Part shown: positions 45,267 through 54,214 of the stretch, in pieces
Position numbering within the stretch: the stretch's first letter is position 1
Layout: each line of letters opens with the position of its first letter
IMG/VR virus record: IMGVR_UViG_3300022748_000181
Coordinates: 1-59,688 of that record
Origin: a virus
Reading direction: 5' to 3' (one strand)
DNA: 59,688 bases
Notes under the pieces: generated by a model
Seen by the model: only the letters and a program-made list of their open reading frames with translations
What the model was told of the DNA's origin: nothing
The model's database searches: none
Made by a program: the position numbers and the translations under genes

Positions 45267-47345
45267 TTATTGCCTTGCTTGATTACCATCAGTTGGTGTG
45301 CTGCCTGGTACGTTTGTTTGAGTGTTGGTAGGCACTAATTGAGTTTGATTTGTTTTGCTAGTTGACACAGGATCCGAACGTTCAAGTTGACCGTTAGTTT
45401 GTACAGCAAAAACTTTTGCCACATCGCTGTTTATATATCTAGCTAGACTTAGTACCTGTTCAAATTTCCCTTGATAAAATCTCGACGAAATTGTTAATAT
45501 TCTATATTGCCCACTGAATAAACTTTTGCTATATCCAGGTAACGGTGTAACCAGTCCTTGGTTAATCGTTTCTGTGTCAATGTCTATTGGACTGTTGACA
45601 TTAACTTCAACAATTACATCGCCTGAATCCATGCGTACATGCCCGTATAACAAGGAAAACTCGGCCTGGCTTTGGCTGTCCCAACTGTTATATTTTTTGC
45701 TGGTATTTGGACTAGGAATATACAGCCAATCATCCTGCTTTAACAAAGTAGGGTCACCTACGATAGTTAACTCCAGCGACAACATATCTCCATTTAACGT
45801 TGTGTAAATTGACTTCATAACGTCAGACGCTATCTGTGCGGCAGGTCTACTAGACATGTTCATACCAATACTAGTATTGGGATCATTGACAATAGGTCTG
45901 TATACCATTGGGCTAATATTGGGCACACCGCCAGTTATAATAGCCGGATTTAATTTTATATTACGATCAATTGACTTGTTAGTAGGATCGTTTATATATT
46001 CATCTTCTAGTGTAGTTTGCGTAGATTCTGTTGCAGCAATTGCAGAAGTATATGCCTGAATGGCAGTGTAATATGTAGTATCAAAATCTAATTTAAAGTC
46101 TAATACGTCTACGTTTTTACCTGTGTAGTAATAGTCGTATACCTTGGATGTATATGCAGAACTATCGCTATACTTAGGCAAGTTCTTATGGTTATTGATC
46201 CAAGTCGGGTATTGATGGATACCATAAGTTATTTGCATAGGGTATCGGTTATTAATACCATCGAGGATGCCTGTAACAGAACCTTCACCGCCAAGATCAA
46301 ATCCTTCGTACTTTACCTTAACAACTGTCTTGAATGCATTAAACACATCAAAGTCTGATTTACTGCTGCTGCCTTCGAGACCAAGTTGTAACTTAATTAA
46401 GAAATCACTATGAGCCATTACCTTGTTGATAACATCAACAATAGGAGTTCCGCGAGGTATTGTAAAAGTTGATTCTTTGAGATTAATGACTTTGCCTTTG
46501 GTGCTGGCCTTATTGATAGGCAGCTCTTTATCATTGACTATACTACTAGCAGCAATGGTTGGGTCAATGTCAAAGTCTAAACCTTCAACCCATTCTGCTT
46601 GCCCTAGTAGTACTTGGTTTGCAAAATAAGAAAAGTACTGTCTAGATAATTCCTTAAAGAATTTTCCAACTGTGTCTGCTGTAACTGTAAAGTTCTTGGG
46701 CGTGGTATTATAGTTGCCAGGATAATGTGCAGAGTTTCCAGCAGCACAGAAATCTATTTTGTATTCTGCACCCTTGCTAGTAACGTTGACTTTTACTGAC
46801 CGTAATCTAATAGGAAAACGTTTTCTAAAGATCGACATTTGAGTACTAGGAATCGGTTCCCCGTCATCGTCGTACCCTTTAAAGTCTATCTGCAACATCA
46901 TTGGCTGTTGTGTATAGTTGTTATACTTCTTGCCATCGTAACTGGCTGCAACCAATTGGTCAATGAATGTAACGCCATAGGGCTCAACAATAGTCATTGA
47001 CCCATCTAACATGTTACTGCTTCTACTAGATTTATTTGGAGAGATAGTGGTGTTAAACTTGATCTCTTGTATGTTGTAGTTTAAGCCAGGACTGTTGGGT
47101 AGTCGTCTATCTGGGTATATTCCGCCGTCCTCGGCAATTACATAACTATCCGAGCCCGGTTCCCAAGACAACGCTGCATCAACGTCAGTTTGGTCCATTA
47201 GTTTGTTGTAGTCAACTACACTGAGCCACCATAGGCTAACCGAATATGTATAGCTGGCATAGTTGTGTAAGGGATTAGGGACCGGAACAGTCTTGATAGG
47301 CTTTTTGGCACTAACCACAACCTCGTTAAGAGTAATATCTGCCAT
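45267..47345 (-). CDS. Baseplate hub-like structural protein (gp27 position), 692 aa
   Basis: 692 aa. After NEVVVSAKKP there is a WW-rich segment (SLWWLSVVDYNKLMD), then SFTIPRGTPIVDVINKVM... (about 295-315), and near the C-terminus YRILTISSRFYQGKFEQVLSLARYIN, a pattern of late-control/hub proteins whose last strands recur as x-(L/I)-T-h-S-x-x-F-x-x-GKF-x-Q-x-L-x-hxR. Its position between gp53 and gp5 suggests the ring that joins needle to tube (gp27-like), but overall sequence similarity to T4 gp27 is not obvious to me. The long polar C-terminal tail is probably flexible. Confidence 0.5.
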   Translation of the reverse strand: MADITLNEVVVSAKKPIKTVPVPNPLHNYASYTYSVSLWWLSVVDYNKLMDQTDVDAALSWEPGSDSYVIAEDGGIYPDRRLPNSPGLNYNIQEIKFNTTISPNKSSRSSNMLDGSMTIVEPYGVTFIDQLVAASYDGKKYNNYTQQPMMLQIDFKGYDDDGEPIPSTQMSIFRKRFPIRLRSVKVNVTSKGAEYKIDFCAAGNSAHYPGNYNTTPKNFTVTADTVGKFFKELSRQYFSYFANQVLLGQAEWVEGLDFDIDPTIAASSIVNDKELPINKASTKGKVINLKESTFTIPRGTPIVDVINKVMAHSDFLIKLQLGLEGSSSKSDFDVFNAFKTVVKVKYEGFDLGGEGSVTGILDGINNRYPMQITYGIHQYPTWINNHKNLPKYSDSSAYTSKVYDYYYTGKNVDVLDFKLDFDTTYYTAIQAYTSAIAATESTQTTLEDEYINDPTNKSIDRNIKLNPAIITGGVPNISPMVYRPIVNDPNTSIGMNMSSRPAAQIASDVMKSIYTTLNGDMLSLELTIVGDPTLLKQDDWLYIPSPNTSKKYNSWDSQSQAEFSLLYGHVRMDSGDVIVEVNVNSPIDIDTETINQGLVTPLPGYSKSLFSGQYRILTISSRFYQGKFEQVLSLARYINSDVAKVFAVQTNGQLERSDPVSTSKTNQTQLVPTNTQTNVPGSTPTDGNQARQ

Positions 47346-47348
47346 GGA

Positions 47349-47648
47349 TTACAGCCCCAACGATTGCTTAATTGTAGTTATAGATGGTACGTAAATAATT
47401 ACGCCCGTTTTAAAACTCAATAGAGGATCTACTAATGTGTCGGGATTTCTGATAGCAAACACCCACCATAGTCCTGCGTCTTTATAAAGGTCATAGGCCA
47501 ATAAATCAGGTCTCAAATTATAAGGTGAGTCAATTTGATAGATTGCATCATCAATTGCCGAGTTAATTGTTTTAGTATTCCATACGTCCAAGAAAGGGCC
47601 CCATGTGCCTGTTCCATAGTATGGGCTTGTCTTTGAATAGGTAGCCAT
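47349..47648 (-). CDS. gp53: Baseplate wedge protein gp53-like (LysM-type)
   Basis: 99 aa. It has the compact phage pattern YNLRPDLLAYDLYKDAGLWWVFAIRNPD followed by DPLLSFKTGVIIYVPS, matching the LysM-like core of gp53 and related baseplate wedge proteins. Shorter than T4 gp53 (about 196 aa), comparable to versions in aquatic phages. It overlaps the upstream gp48-like gene by one base and precedes the hub-like gene by 3 bp. Confidence 0.75.
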   Translation of the reverse strand: MATYSKTSPYYGTGTWGPFLDVWNTKTINSAIDDAIYQIDSPYNLRPDLLAYDLYKDAGLWWVFAIRNPDTLVDPLLSFKTGVIIYVPSITTIKQSLGL

Positions 47649-48670
47649 TAAATAAATCCGCCATTGTTAGGGCGCTTATTGTTAATAGGAGCTTGACTGC
47701 GTCCAAATGCACTGGTTGCGCCTGCGCCGCCTGCTGTGTTTACCAATGCGCCAGCGGCAAAGTCAATTAATCCAAACTGTTGGCTTTGTGCTGTTCTACT
47801 GTAGACTGGTTGTAACGCAATAGTAATCGAACTAGTTGTGGGCATACGTGTGCTGTTCAATCTGTAATTGCTGTACTGAGGATTGTATGCCGAGAATCCA
47901 GATGTCACTGCCGGCTCCGGAATATCAATATAGTCGACATCCTGCGGCATAGTGTGACTAAAGCTGGTAACCACACACGGTACGTTAGGCAAGTAATACT
48001 GACCGTAACCGTTTAAGTAAACCAGTGGTGGTGGATTACCTGCTAGCCCAGATGGATCTTGCCCAAAGAACATTTTAGTGACTGCTCTAAAGAAATAGAT
48101 TGTGGCCAATAGGTATTGACCTTCGTTTACGTTTTGTACTGTGAACTCACCGGTTATGTTGATCGCCTGTACTTCGCTGTTGTCATAGAAATACTGCGTG
48201 TAGTTGCTATGCGTTAGCTTTTGAGGACTGTAGTTAGCAGTGTGGGTAACTTGTAATTGCGGAGTGTAGGGAAATATAACACCAACTCTACGTGCGCCGG
48301 AGCCACCTAGTCCAAAAATGTTACTGATGTTACTGGCAATGGGATTAGTTGAGCCGCCGCCTAATTCAGTGACTAGAGGGCTTAATAAGCTGTTGTTGGG
48401 GTCGTTGTAAAAATACTTGCTGTTAGGAGCAAGCGTGACCCTTACCCGCCAATCATTGCTGGCGTTAGGGTAAATCATTACGGGTTTGGGGTTAGTACCA
48501 GCAGCACGTTGGCTGTATTGAAACATGTCCGCTACGTTTTGGCGGGTGGACGCTTGGCTTAACCCAACTGAACCCAAGATACTTGATCTAAAAGACGCAC
48601 CAATTTGACTTGCAATTGAAGACGAATCTGGGGTAGAGCCCGGCAAAGGCATATTTGGCAGTACTGGCAT
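47648..48670 (-). CDS. gp48: Baseplate tail-tube cap protein gp48-like
   Basis: 340 aa. Central block: VIFPYTPQLQVTHTANYSPQ, HSNYTQYFYDNSEVQAINITGEF, EGQYLLATIYFFRAVTKMFFGQD, then PPPLVYLNGYGQYYLPNVP and MPQDVDYID. This series is typical of the proteins annotated as gp48 tail-tube cap/initiator in cyanophage-like T4 genomes. The first ~60 residues are low complexity. It caps the hub and nucleates the tail tube. First gene of the long minus-strand tail operon, with a late-promoter-like motif upstream. gp54 is the main alternative assignment. Confidence 0.65.
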   Translation of the reverse strand: MPVLPNMPLPGSTPDSSSIASQIGASFRSSILGSVGLSQASTRQNVADMFQYSQRAAGTNPKPVMIYPNASNDWRVRVTLAPNSKYFYNDPNNSLLSPLVTELGGGSTNPIASNISNIFGLGGSGARRVGVIFPYTPQLQVTHTANYSPQKLTHSNYTQYFYDNSEVQAINITGEFTVQNVNEGQYLLATIYFFRAVTKMFFGQDPSGLAGNPPPLVYLNGYGQYYLPNVPCVVTSFSHTMPQDVDYIDIPEPAVTSGFSAYNPQYSNYRLNSTRMPTTSSITIALQPVYSRTAQSQQFGLIDFAAGALVNTAGGAGATSAFGRSQAPINNKRPNNGGFI

Positions 48671-48691
48671 GATTATTTCCGATTTATAACA

Positions 48692-48699
48692 TATTTATT
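48692..48699 (-). promoter_or_regulatory. Late-promoter-like octamer AATAAATA before gp48-like gene
   Basis: Minus-strand AATAAATA lies 21 nt upstream of the ATG at 48670 in the divergent intergenic region between the tail operon and gp55. It is AT-rich and close to a second TATAAAT-like run, so the exact promoter position is uncertain. Confidence 0.5.
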
Positions 48700-48753
48700 A
48701 TGTTTTAAATATGGGGATTTAATGTTACGTTGCGGCTCTTTTTACTACATTGG

Positions 48754-48783
48754 TTGACTATTCAGACGTAAATATGTTACTAT
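48754..48783 (+). promoter_or_regulatory. Sigma70-like promoter for gp55
   Basis: TTGACT (48754-48759), an 18-nt spacer and TACTAT (48778-48783) precede the gp55 gene by 25 nt. The region shows no xATAAATA motif on this strand, fitting early or middle expression by host-type sigma rather than late transcription. Confidence 0.5.
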
Positions 48784-48808
48784 AGTTGTACAAAATAAGG
48801 ATTTTATA

Positions 48809-49687
48809 GTGCGTCATAACTATCTCAACAACAAAGATATTCTTAAAGAAATTCATAAAAGTAAAAACACATACTGCACCTACACCGATCCTGCTTACGG
48901 TGATTATGATATGATTTTGCCAGAAGTTGGTAAAATAAACAAAAAGAACATCAAAGAAGCTCGACAAAATCGCGCCGAGCGCCTGGCAAAACTAGCACAC
49001 GAAGCAGACTTTGCTGCAACTGGTATTAAGAAAAAAGCAGATGAGTTCGAAATCAAACTCAAAGACATCAAAGATACAGACGTAGTATTTCGAGTCATGA
49101 CATGGGACCATATTCCAGTCGACGATGTCAAAAGTCGCAAGGCTGCACTTAAAGCAATGGAAGAAGAAGGATTGCCCACTAGCGAATACGATGACGATAG
49201 TGAGATTGATATTTCTAACAACACCAAGTACGTTAAAGTAAATTTCCCACCTTTCCAGCATTACATGGTAAACGAAGAAGGTGAATCCGTTTGTGTGGGT
49301 AAGAGCCACTGGCAAGGTGACTTAGTCGATGGCAAGTACTCTAGAGATCACGGCGCAATGACTAAAAAGTTAGCACACATGTTTATGAAGTTGTGCGAAA
49401 GATATGCTACACGTAGTAACTGGAGAGGATACACATACAATGACGAAATGCGTTCACAGGCTTTATTACAACTTAGTCAAATTGGACTCCAGTTCGACGA
49501 ATCCAAGAGTCAAAACCCTTTCGCTTACTATACGGCAGCAATTACTAACAGTTTTACGAGGGTGCTCAATATTGAAAAGCGTAACCAAAACATCCGAGAC
49601 GATATTCTTGAGATGAACAACCTGAACCCAAGTTACACTCGACAGGGCATGGGATTTGGTGGTGGCCACTACGATTCGGATGAGTAA
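48809..49687 (+). CDS. gp55: Late-transcription sigma factor gp55-like
   Basis: 292 aa from a GTG at 48809, chosen because AAGGA (48797-48801) lies 7 nt upstream. The C-terminal third carries the conserved gp55 block: MFMKLCERYATRSNWRGYTYNDEMR, then ALLQLSQIGLQFDESKSQNPFAYYTAAI and FTRVLNIEKRNQNIRDDIL, corresponding to a minimal sigma region-2-like fold that recognises the -10 TATAAATA element. The N-terminal half (about 160 residues, lysine/acid-rich) is longer than in T4 gp55 (185 aa total). It is divergent from the tail operon it probably activates. Confidence 0.88.
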   Translation: MRHNYLNNKDILKEIHKSKNTYCTYTDPAYGDYDMILPEVGKINKKNIKEARQNRAERLAKLAHEADFAATGIKKKADEFEIKLKDIKDTDVVFRVMTWDHIPVDDVKSRKAALKAMEEEGLPTSEYDDDSEIDISNNTKYVKVNFPPFQHYMVNEEGESVCVGKSHWQGDLVDGKYSRDHGAMTKKLAHMFMKLCERYATRSNWRGYTYNDEMRSQALLQLSQIGLQFDESKSQNPFAYYTAAITNSFTRVLNIEKRNQNIRDDILEMNNLNPSYTRQGMGFGGGHYDSDE

Positions 49688-49694
49688 ACTAGAT

Positions 49695-49724
49695 TTGATT
49701 TCACTGTAACTATTTTGCTATACT
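49695..49724 (+). promoter_or_regulatory. Sigma70-like promoter with extended -10 before gp47
   Basis: TTGATT (49695-49700), an 18-nt spacer and TATACT (49719-49724) with a preceding TGC (extended -10) lie in the 43-bp gap between gp55 and gp47. The -10 ends 6 nt before the ATG at 49731, so the transcript would have almost no leader. Confidence 0.45.
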
Positions 49725-49730
49725 GAATCA

Positions 49731-50747
49731 ATGAGTAACTTATTTAAAAAGGCCGCGGTCTTTACTGACATACACTTTGGCTTAAAATCAAACAGTACAT
49801 TGCATAACGACGATTGTTTAAACTTCGTCAAATGGGCCACAGTCAAGGCCAAGGAAGAGGGTTGCGAAACTGCGTTCTTCCTTGGTGACTGGCATAACAA
49901 TCGGGCTTCGATAAATATTGTTACACTAAATTACAGTTTACAAGCCCTTGAACATCTTAACGCCAATTTTGACAGAGTATACTTTATACCTGGTAATCAC
50001 GATTTGTATTATCGCGATAAGCGAGACATTCAGAGCGTTGAATGGGCGAAACATTTATCGAATGTTGTCATTTGCAATGATTGGTTTATTGACGGGGACG
50101 TGGTTATTGCACCATGGCTTGTTTCGGATGATCATAAACGCATTCCAAAACTAAACGCCAAGTATATGTTTGGGCACTTTGAGTTGCCCGGATACTTGAT
50201 GAATGCTATGGTTGCCATGCCGGAGCACGGTGAGCTACGTCGAGAACAGTTTAGTCATTTCGACCATGTGTTTAGTGGACACTTTCACAAACGTCAAACA
50301 CAAAAGAACATTACCTACGTAGGCAACTGTTTTCCGCACAACTATGCAGATGCAGGCGACGACGATCGAGGTCTGATGGTGTTAGACTGGGGAAAGGATC
50401 CAGTATTTCATGCATGGCCAGACCAACCCAAATACAGAGTCTATCAATTGAGCGATGTTCTTAGACACACAGAATCTATGTTGTTGCCGGGTATGCATGT
50501 ACGAGTTAATTTAGACATTGATATCAGCTACGAAGAGGCAACTTTTGTTAAAGAAACGTTCATTGACACGTATAAACTGCGTGAAATTACTCTAATTCCC
50601 AACAAGGTTACCAGCGTTGCAGATGTTGAAATACAAGGTAACATTGCATTTGAAAGTGTTGACCAAATTGTTGCTGGACAATTGACTAATATTGACAGCG
50701 ACAAGTTTAACAAAAATCTGTTGTTAGACATTTACCGAAACTTATGA
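49731..50747 (+). CDS. gp47: Recombination nuclease subunit gp47 (SbcD/Mre11-like)
   Basis: 338 aa. Metallophosphoesterase motifs appear in order: FTDIHFG (D13, H15), GDWHNN (52-57), PGNHD (87-91), MFGHFEL and FSGHFHKR (about 183-190), as in T4 gp47 and Mre11. With gp46 it forms the phage SMC-like nuclease that processes DNA ends for recombination-dependent replication. Length equals T4 gp47 (339 aa). In T4, 47 and 46 are close neighbours; here a radical-SAM gene is inserted between them, starting inside the gp47 stop (ATGA). Confidence 0.95.
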   Translation: MSNLFKKAAVFTDIHFGLKSNSTLHNDDCLNFVKWATVKAKEEGCETAFFLGDWHNNRASINIVTLNYSLQALEHLNANFDRVYFIPGNHDLYYRDKRDIQSVEWAKHLSNVVICNDWFIDGDVVIAPWLVSDDHKRIPKLNAKYMFGHFELPGYLMNAMVAMPEHGELRREQFSHFDHVFSGHFHKRQTQKNITYVGNCFPHNYADAGDDDRGLMVLDWGKDPVFHAWPDQPKYRVYQLSDVLRHTESMLLPGMHVRVNLDIDISYEEATFVKETFIDTYKLREITLIPNKVTSVADVEIQGNIAFESVDQIVAGQLTNIDSDKFNKNLLLDIYRNL

Positions 50748-51595
50748 ATCTAAATACTAGATGGTTACAAGTCGAAGCTACAACTAAATGTAATGCTTGG
50801 TGCCCAGCATGCGGCAGGAACCAAGGTGGCTTTGGCTTGTCTCCGCATTTAGTAATCGAAGACTTAGATTTATCAATATATCATAATCATTTAGAATCAA
50901 TGCCTAACTTAGAGGTAATTGATTTTTGTGGCACCTACGGAGATGCTATTGCTGCACACAATATAGTCGAACTAACTAGATTATCAAAGCAATACGCTAA
51001 AAAAATTGTTGTTCGTACCAATGGTAGCCTAAGAAGCACTACTTGGTGGCAAGAATATGCAGCCCTGTTTAAAGATATAGATCACGAGATATGGTTTTGC
51101 ATTGACGGACTCAAAGATACACACAGCATATATAGGCAAGGCACAGACTTTGATACCATAATGGCTAATGCTGCTACTGTAATTGCACAAGGATGTTCTG
51201 CTGTTTGGCAGTTTATCCCATGGGAACATAACCAACATCAGATCAAAGACTGTATACGGTTAAGTCAACAACTTGGATTTGAGCGTTTTGAGTTTATAAA
51301 AAACGTAAGACGAGACTTTGTACCAAGACATTGGAAAACAGGAAAAGTGTTTGAAATTAAACCGTGGCAACACAACAGCGAATTCAATATGATCGAACGA
51401 CCAAGGACACAACTTGATGTCCAGGACTGTCGACATTTGACACAGCCTAGTCTATACTTAAATGCTAACGGAAAACTCAGCAACTGTTGTTTCTTTAATA
51501 CTGGCATATGTGCCACAACTGCTGACCAACTACCGAATATAGAGCAAGAATTGAATAACCCGCGGGATATTTGTTTACATTACTGCGGACACTAA
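50744..51595 (+). CDS. Radical SAM/SPASM protein inserted between gp47 and gp46
   Basis: 283 aa. CNAWCPAC at residues 16-23 is the CxxxCxxC SAM-cluster motif. The GGEP site is replaced by FCGTYGD (about 65-71), a variant used by some aquatic-bacterial and phage radical-SAM proteins. The C-terminus has C229-x13-G243-x4-CC (248-249) and later cysteines, the SPASM arrangement in the usual place after the core. So it differs from the five island proteins, where this motif comes first. Product unknown; it is not part of the T4 recombination set. ATGA overlap with gp47 and a 1-nt gap to gp46 show it is fully embedded in the operon. Confidence 0.85.
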   Translation: MNLNTRWLQVEATTKCNAWCPACGRNQGGFGLSPHLVIEDLDLSIYHNHLESMPNLEVIDFCGTYGDAIAAHNIVELTRLSKQYAKKIVVRTNGSLRSTTWWQEYAALFKDIDHEIWFCIDGLKDTHSIYRQGTDFDTIMANAATVIAQGCSAVWQFIPWEHNQHQIKDCIRLSQQLGFERFEFIKNVRRDFVPRHWKTGKVFEIKPWQHNSEFNMIERPRTQLDVQDCRHLTQPSLYLNANGKLSNCCFFNTGICATTADQLPNIEQELNNPRDICLHYCGH

Positions 51596-51596
51596 T

Positions 51597-53366
51597 ATGT
51601 TTAAAATAAAAGATATAACTGTAAAGAACTTTATGAGCGTGGGCAATGCCACACAAGCTGTTAATTTTGATAGGCGAGACCTAACCCTAGTATTAGGTGA
51701 AAACCTAGACCTCGGCGGGGACGACAGCGGCGCACGTAACGGTACAGGTAAGACTACAATTATCAATGCACTGAGCTATGCCTTATACGGTAACGCCTTA
51801 ACCAATATTAAGAAGGATAATCTGATTAATAAGACCAATGGTAAAGGTATGTTGGTTACCATTGACTTTGAAAAAGACGGCATTGACTACAGAATTGAGC
51901 GAGGACGCAAGCCCGGTGTAATGAAATTCTTTGTATCGGGCAATGAAAAAGAAATTACCGACGATGCACAAGGTGACAGCAGAGAAACACAAGCCGACAT
52001 TGAACGAATGTTGGGCATGAGCCACGACATGTTCAAGCACGTAGTAGCATTAAACACCTACACTGAACCGTTCTTAGCCCTTAAATCAAACGATCAAAGA
52101 ACTATCATTGAGCAGTTGTTGGGCATTACCATGCTTAGTGAAAAAGCAGAAGCCCTTAAAGAGCTCGCTAAGAAAACCAAAGACGACATCACTAGAGAAG
52201 AGTTCCGTATTAAAGCAGTCGGCGATGCCAACAAGCGTATCAAAGATCAAATTGACGCATTGGTTCGCAGGGAAAACATGTGGATCAGTAAAAGAAGCGA
52301 AGATGTTGCAGCATTACAAGCAGCATATGATCAACTTGCACAGATTGATATCGAAGCCGAACTAGATGCACACCTAGCACTAAGCACATACAACGAAAAG
52401 TCTAAAAAGATTAGAGATCTAAACACTTGGATTAAACGTTGCGAGTTAGATGAAACGCGAGAAAACAAATTAATAGAACAACTCAAGACAGAAATACAAA
52501 GTCTCGAGAATCACACTTGCCACGCATGCGGTCAAGGGTTTCATGATGACAAACAAGAGCGTTTATTAGCCGATAAAAAGAAAGCATTGCAAGAAGCTGC
52601 ATTACAAGCATTGGCAACCAATACACAATGGTTAGAACACACAGATGCACTTGCTGCATTGGGAGAACTAGGACCACAGCCACAGGTTTTTTATGATCGT
52701 GAAAGCGATGCGTTTGAACATCGTAGCAGTATGGCAAGTGTGTTAGCTCAGTTAACTGCCAAAGAGCAGGAGGCCAATCCATATGCTGAACAAATTAAAG
52801 AAATGAATGAACATGCTGTTGAAGAAATTGACTACAGCATAATCAATGACTTGGCATATCTCAAAGAACATCAAGAGTTTTTGTTAAAGCTGCTTACAAA
52901 CAAAGACAGTTTTATTCGCAAACGCATTATTGATCAGAACTTGAGCTACTTGAATACACGATTAGGGCAATACTTAGATCGCATTGGCCTCCCGCATACT
53001 GTACAATTCAACAATGACTTAACAGTTAGTATTACTGAATTGGGACGGGATCTAGACTTTGACAACTTGTCACGTGGTGAACGTAACCGATTGATCCTGT
53101 CATTATCATGGGCATTCCGTGATGTGTGGGAAAGTTTGTATCAGCCCATTAATTTATTGTTTATCGACGAGCTTGTTGATAGCGGAATGGACAGTAGCGG
53201 GGTTGAAAATAGTCTAGCTATCCTTAAAAAGATGGCAAGAGACAGCAATAAGAGTATTTGGTTAGTTTCACACAAAGATGAACTAGCAGGCCGAGTTAAC
53301 AATACATTACACGTTGTTAAGGAAAACGGATTTACCACTTACAATACTGACGTAGAAATAACATAA
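51597..53366 (+). CDS. gp46: Recombination nuclease subunit gp46 (SbcC/Rad50-like ATPase)
   Basis: 589 aa, like T4 gp46 (560). Walker A GARNGTGKTT (residues 45-54), a Rad50-type zinc hook CHAC (308-311) at the apex of a coiled coil running about 180-440, the ABC signature LSRGERNRL (about 488-496) and Walker B LLFIDELVDSG near 518. It is the ATPase partner of gp47 for DNA-end processing and recombination-dependent replication. Follows the inserted radical-SAM gene by one base. Confidence 0.95.
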   Translation: MFKIKDITVKNFMSVGNATQAVNFDRRDLTLVLGENLDLGGDDSGARNGTGKTTIINALSYALYGNALTNIKKDNLINKTNGKGMLVTIDFEKDGIDYRIERGRKPGVMKFFVSGNEKEITDDAQGDSRETQADIERMLGMSHDMFKHVVALNTYTEPFLALKSNDQRTIIEQLLGITMLSEKAEALKELAKKTKDDITREEFRIKAVGDANKRIKDQIDALVRRENMWISKRSEDVAALQAAYDQLAQIDIEAELDAHLALSTYNEKSKKIRDLNTWIKRCELDETRENKLIEQLKTEIQSLENHTCHACGQGFHDDKQERLLADKKKALQEAALQALATNTQWLEHTDALAALGELGPQPQVFYDRESDAFEHRSSMASVLAQLTAKEQEANPYAEQIKEMNEHAVEEIDYSIINDLAYLKEHQEFLLKLLTNKDSFIRKRIIDQNLSYLNTRLGQYLDRIGLPHTVQFNNDLTVSITELGRDLDFDNLSRGERNRLILSLSWAFRDVWESLYQPINLLFIDELVDSGMDSSGVENSLAILKKMARDSNKSIWLVSHKDELAGRVNNTLHVVKENGFTTYNTDVEIT

Positions 53367-53403
53367 TTTTTATCATGGCTCGCTGTGTCATAACTAATGT
53401 ACA

Positions 53404-53838
53404 ATGACATGGCATTATCAAGGAACCGAAGTTGACTCTCTACCAGATGACTGCGTAGGTTTCGTTTATCTCATCACAAACTCTGTATCAGGGCGCAAAT
53501 ACATAGGCAAAAAGCTAGCAAAATTTTCTAAGACCACCTTAAAAACAGTAAAACTCAAAAACGGCACCAAAAAGAAGAAGAAAATACGTAGTAAGATCGA
53601 TTCTGATTGGCGCGAATATTATGGCTCAAGCGATGAATTAAACAAAGATATAGCAGCATTAGGTGCTGATAAGTTTACACGGGAAATCCTATACCTATGT
53701 AAAAGTAAAGCAGAATGTAGTTATATCGAAGCAAGAGAACAATTTACTCGTAAAGTCTTAGAATCTAAAGATTATTATAACGGACAAATCTCTGTCCGTG
53801 TCCATGGCTCCCACATTTTAAACAAATTATCAGTATAA
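53404..53838 (+). CDS. GIY-YIG nuclease-domain protein, 144 aa
   Basis: 144 aa. GFVYLITN ... KYIGKK (about residues 19-38) is the GIY-YIG motif pair, DWREYYGSS holds the usual conserved Arg position, and ECSYIEAREQF has the conserved Glu. A lysine-rich insert (about 50-66) lies between the motif and the Arg helix and could help bind DNA. Such small proteins are often phage-encoded homing or repair-type nucleases. Its stop abuts the structured non-coding region to the right. Homing activity is not shown. Confidence 0.7.
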   Translation: MTWHYQGTEVDSLPDDCVGFVYLITNSVSGRKYIGKKLAKFSKTTLKTVKLKNGTKKKKKIRSKIDSDWREYYGSSDELNKDIAALGADKFTREILYLCKSKAECSYIEAREQFTRKVLESKDYYNGQISVRVHGSHILNKLSV

Positions 53839-54214
53839 GGCTCGCACAGGCTAACAACGTGTGCCCAACATTAAGACAACTGGACCAACGGGTCGCAGGG
53901 ACGGAAGACGCTATGCTGACTAGCGCACTCAATCACTATCCTTAACAGGACGAAGATCGCAAATTGCCGCGGTTTGATTGTTTGAAAAGAATAAAAGCGA
54001 TTGTTTACCATGGGTGTAAACAATTTGTAAGGCTAAAAAGACGTAGCAGCGATGCTACAGGTTAGTGCAATATGTTAGCGTATATTGTATTAGCTGCCGT
54101 TGTGATAAAGACGCAACTCGAGGTACCGGACAACCGCCTCTGTAATGTTGTAACGCTATGTGGCTGTGCTACTCAGATGAAGCTCATTCATTTCTTTGCC
54201 CTGTGCGGGCAAAG
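53839..54214 (+). ncRNA. Candidate structured non-coding RNA (unknown class)
   Basis: This protein-free stretch holds many hairpins: ATTGTTTAC/GTAAACAAT (54000-54024, 9 bp); GTAGCA-GCGA-TGCTAC (54043-54058, GNRA tetraloop); CAATAT/ATATTG (54068-54087); GAGG-CGG-ACAA-CCG-CCTC (54120-54140); and CTTTGCCC/GGGCAAAG (54194-54214). Near the ends, GCTCGCACAGG (53840-53850) can pair with CCTGTGCGGGC (54200-54210), giving an 11-bp closing helix of about 370 nt. The plus strand is favoured because the GNRA loop and a G-U pair in that helix exist only there. I see no tmRNA tag, tRNA-like end or RNase P core. No promoter is obvious; it may be read from the gp46 operon. Confidence 0.55.

Noticed and set aside
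53400-53405. TACAAT as a -10 box before the GIY-YIG gene
   Set aside because: It overlaps the start codon and has no -35 partner.
53839-54214. tmRNA, RNase P or group I intron identity for the structured region
   Set aside because: No tag reading frame, no tRNA-like end, no RNase P P4 core and no recognisable P7/domain V motif by eye; left as unknown class.
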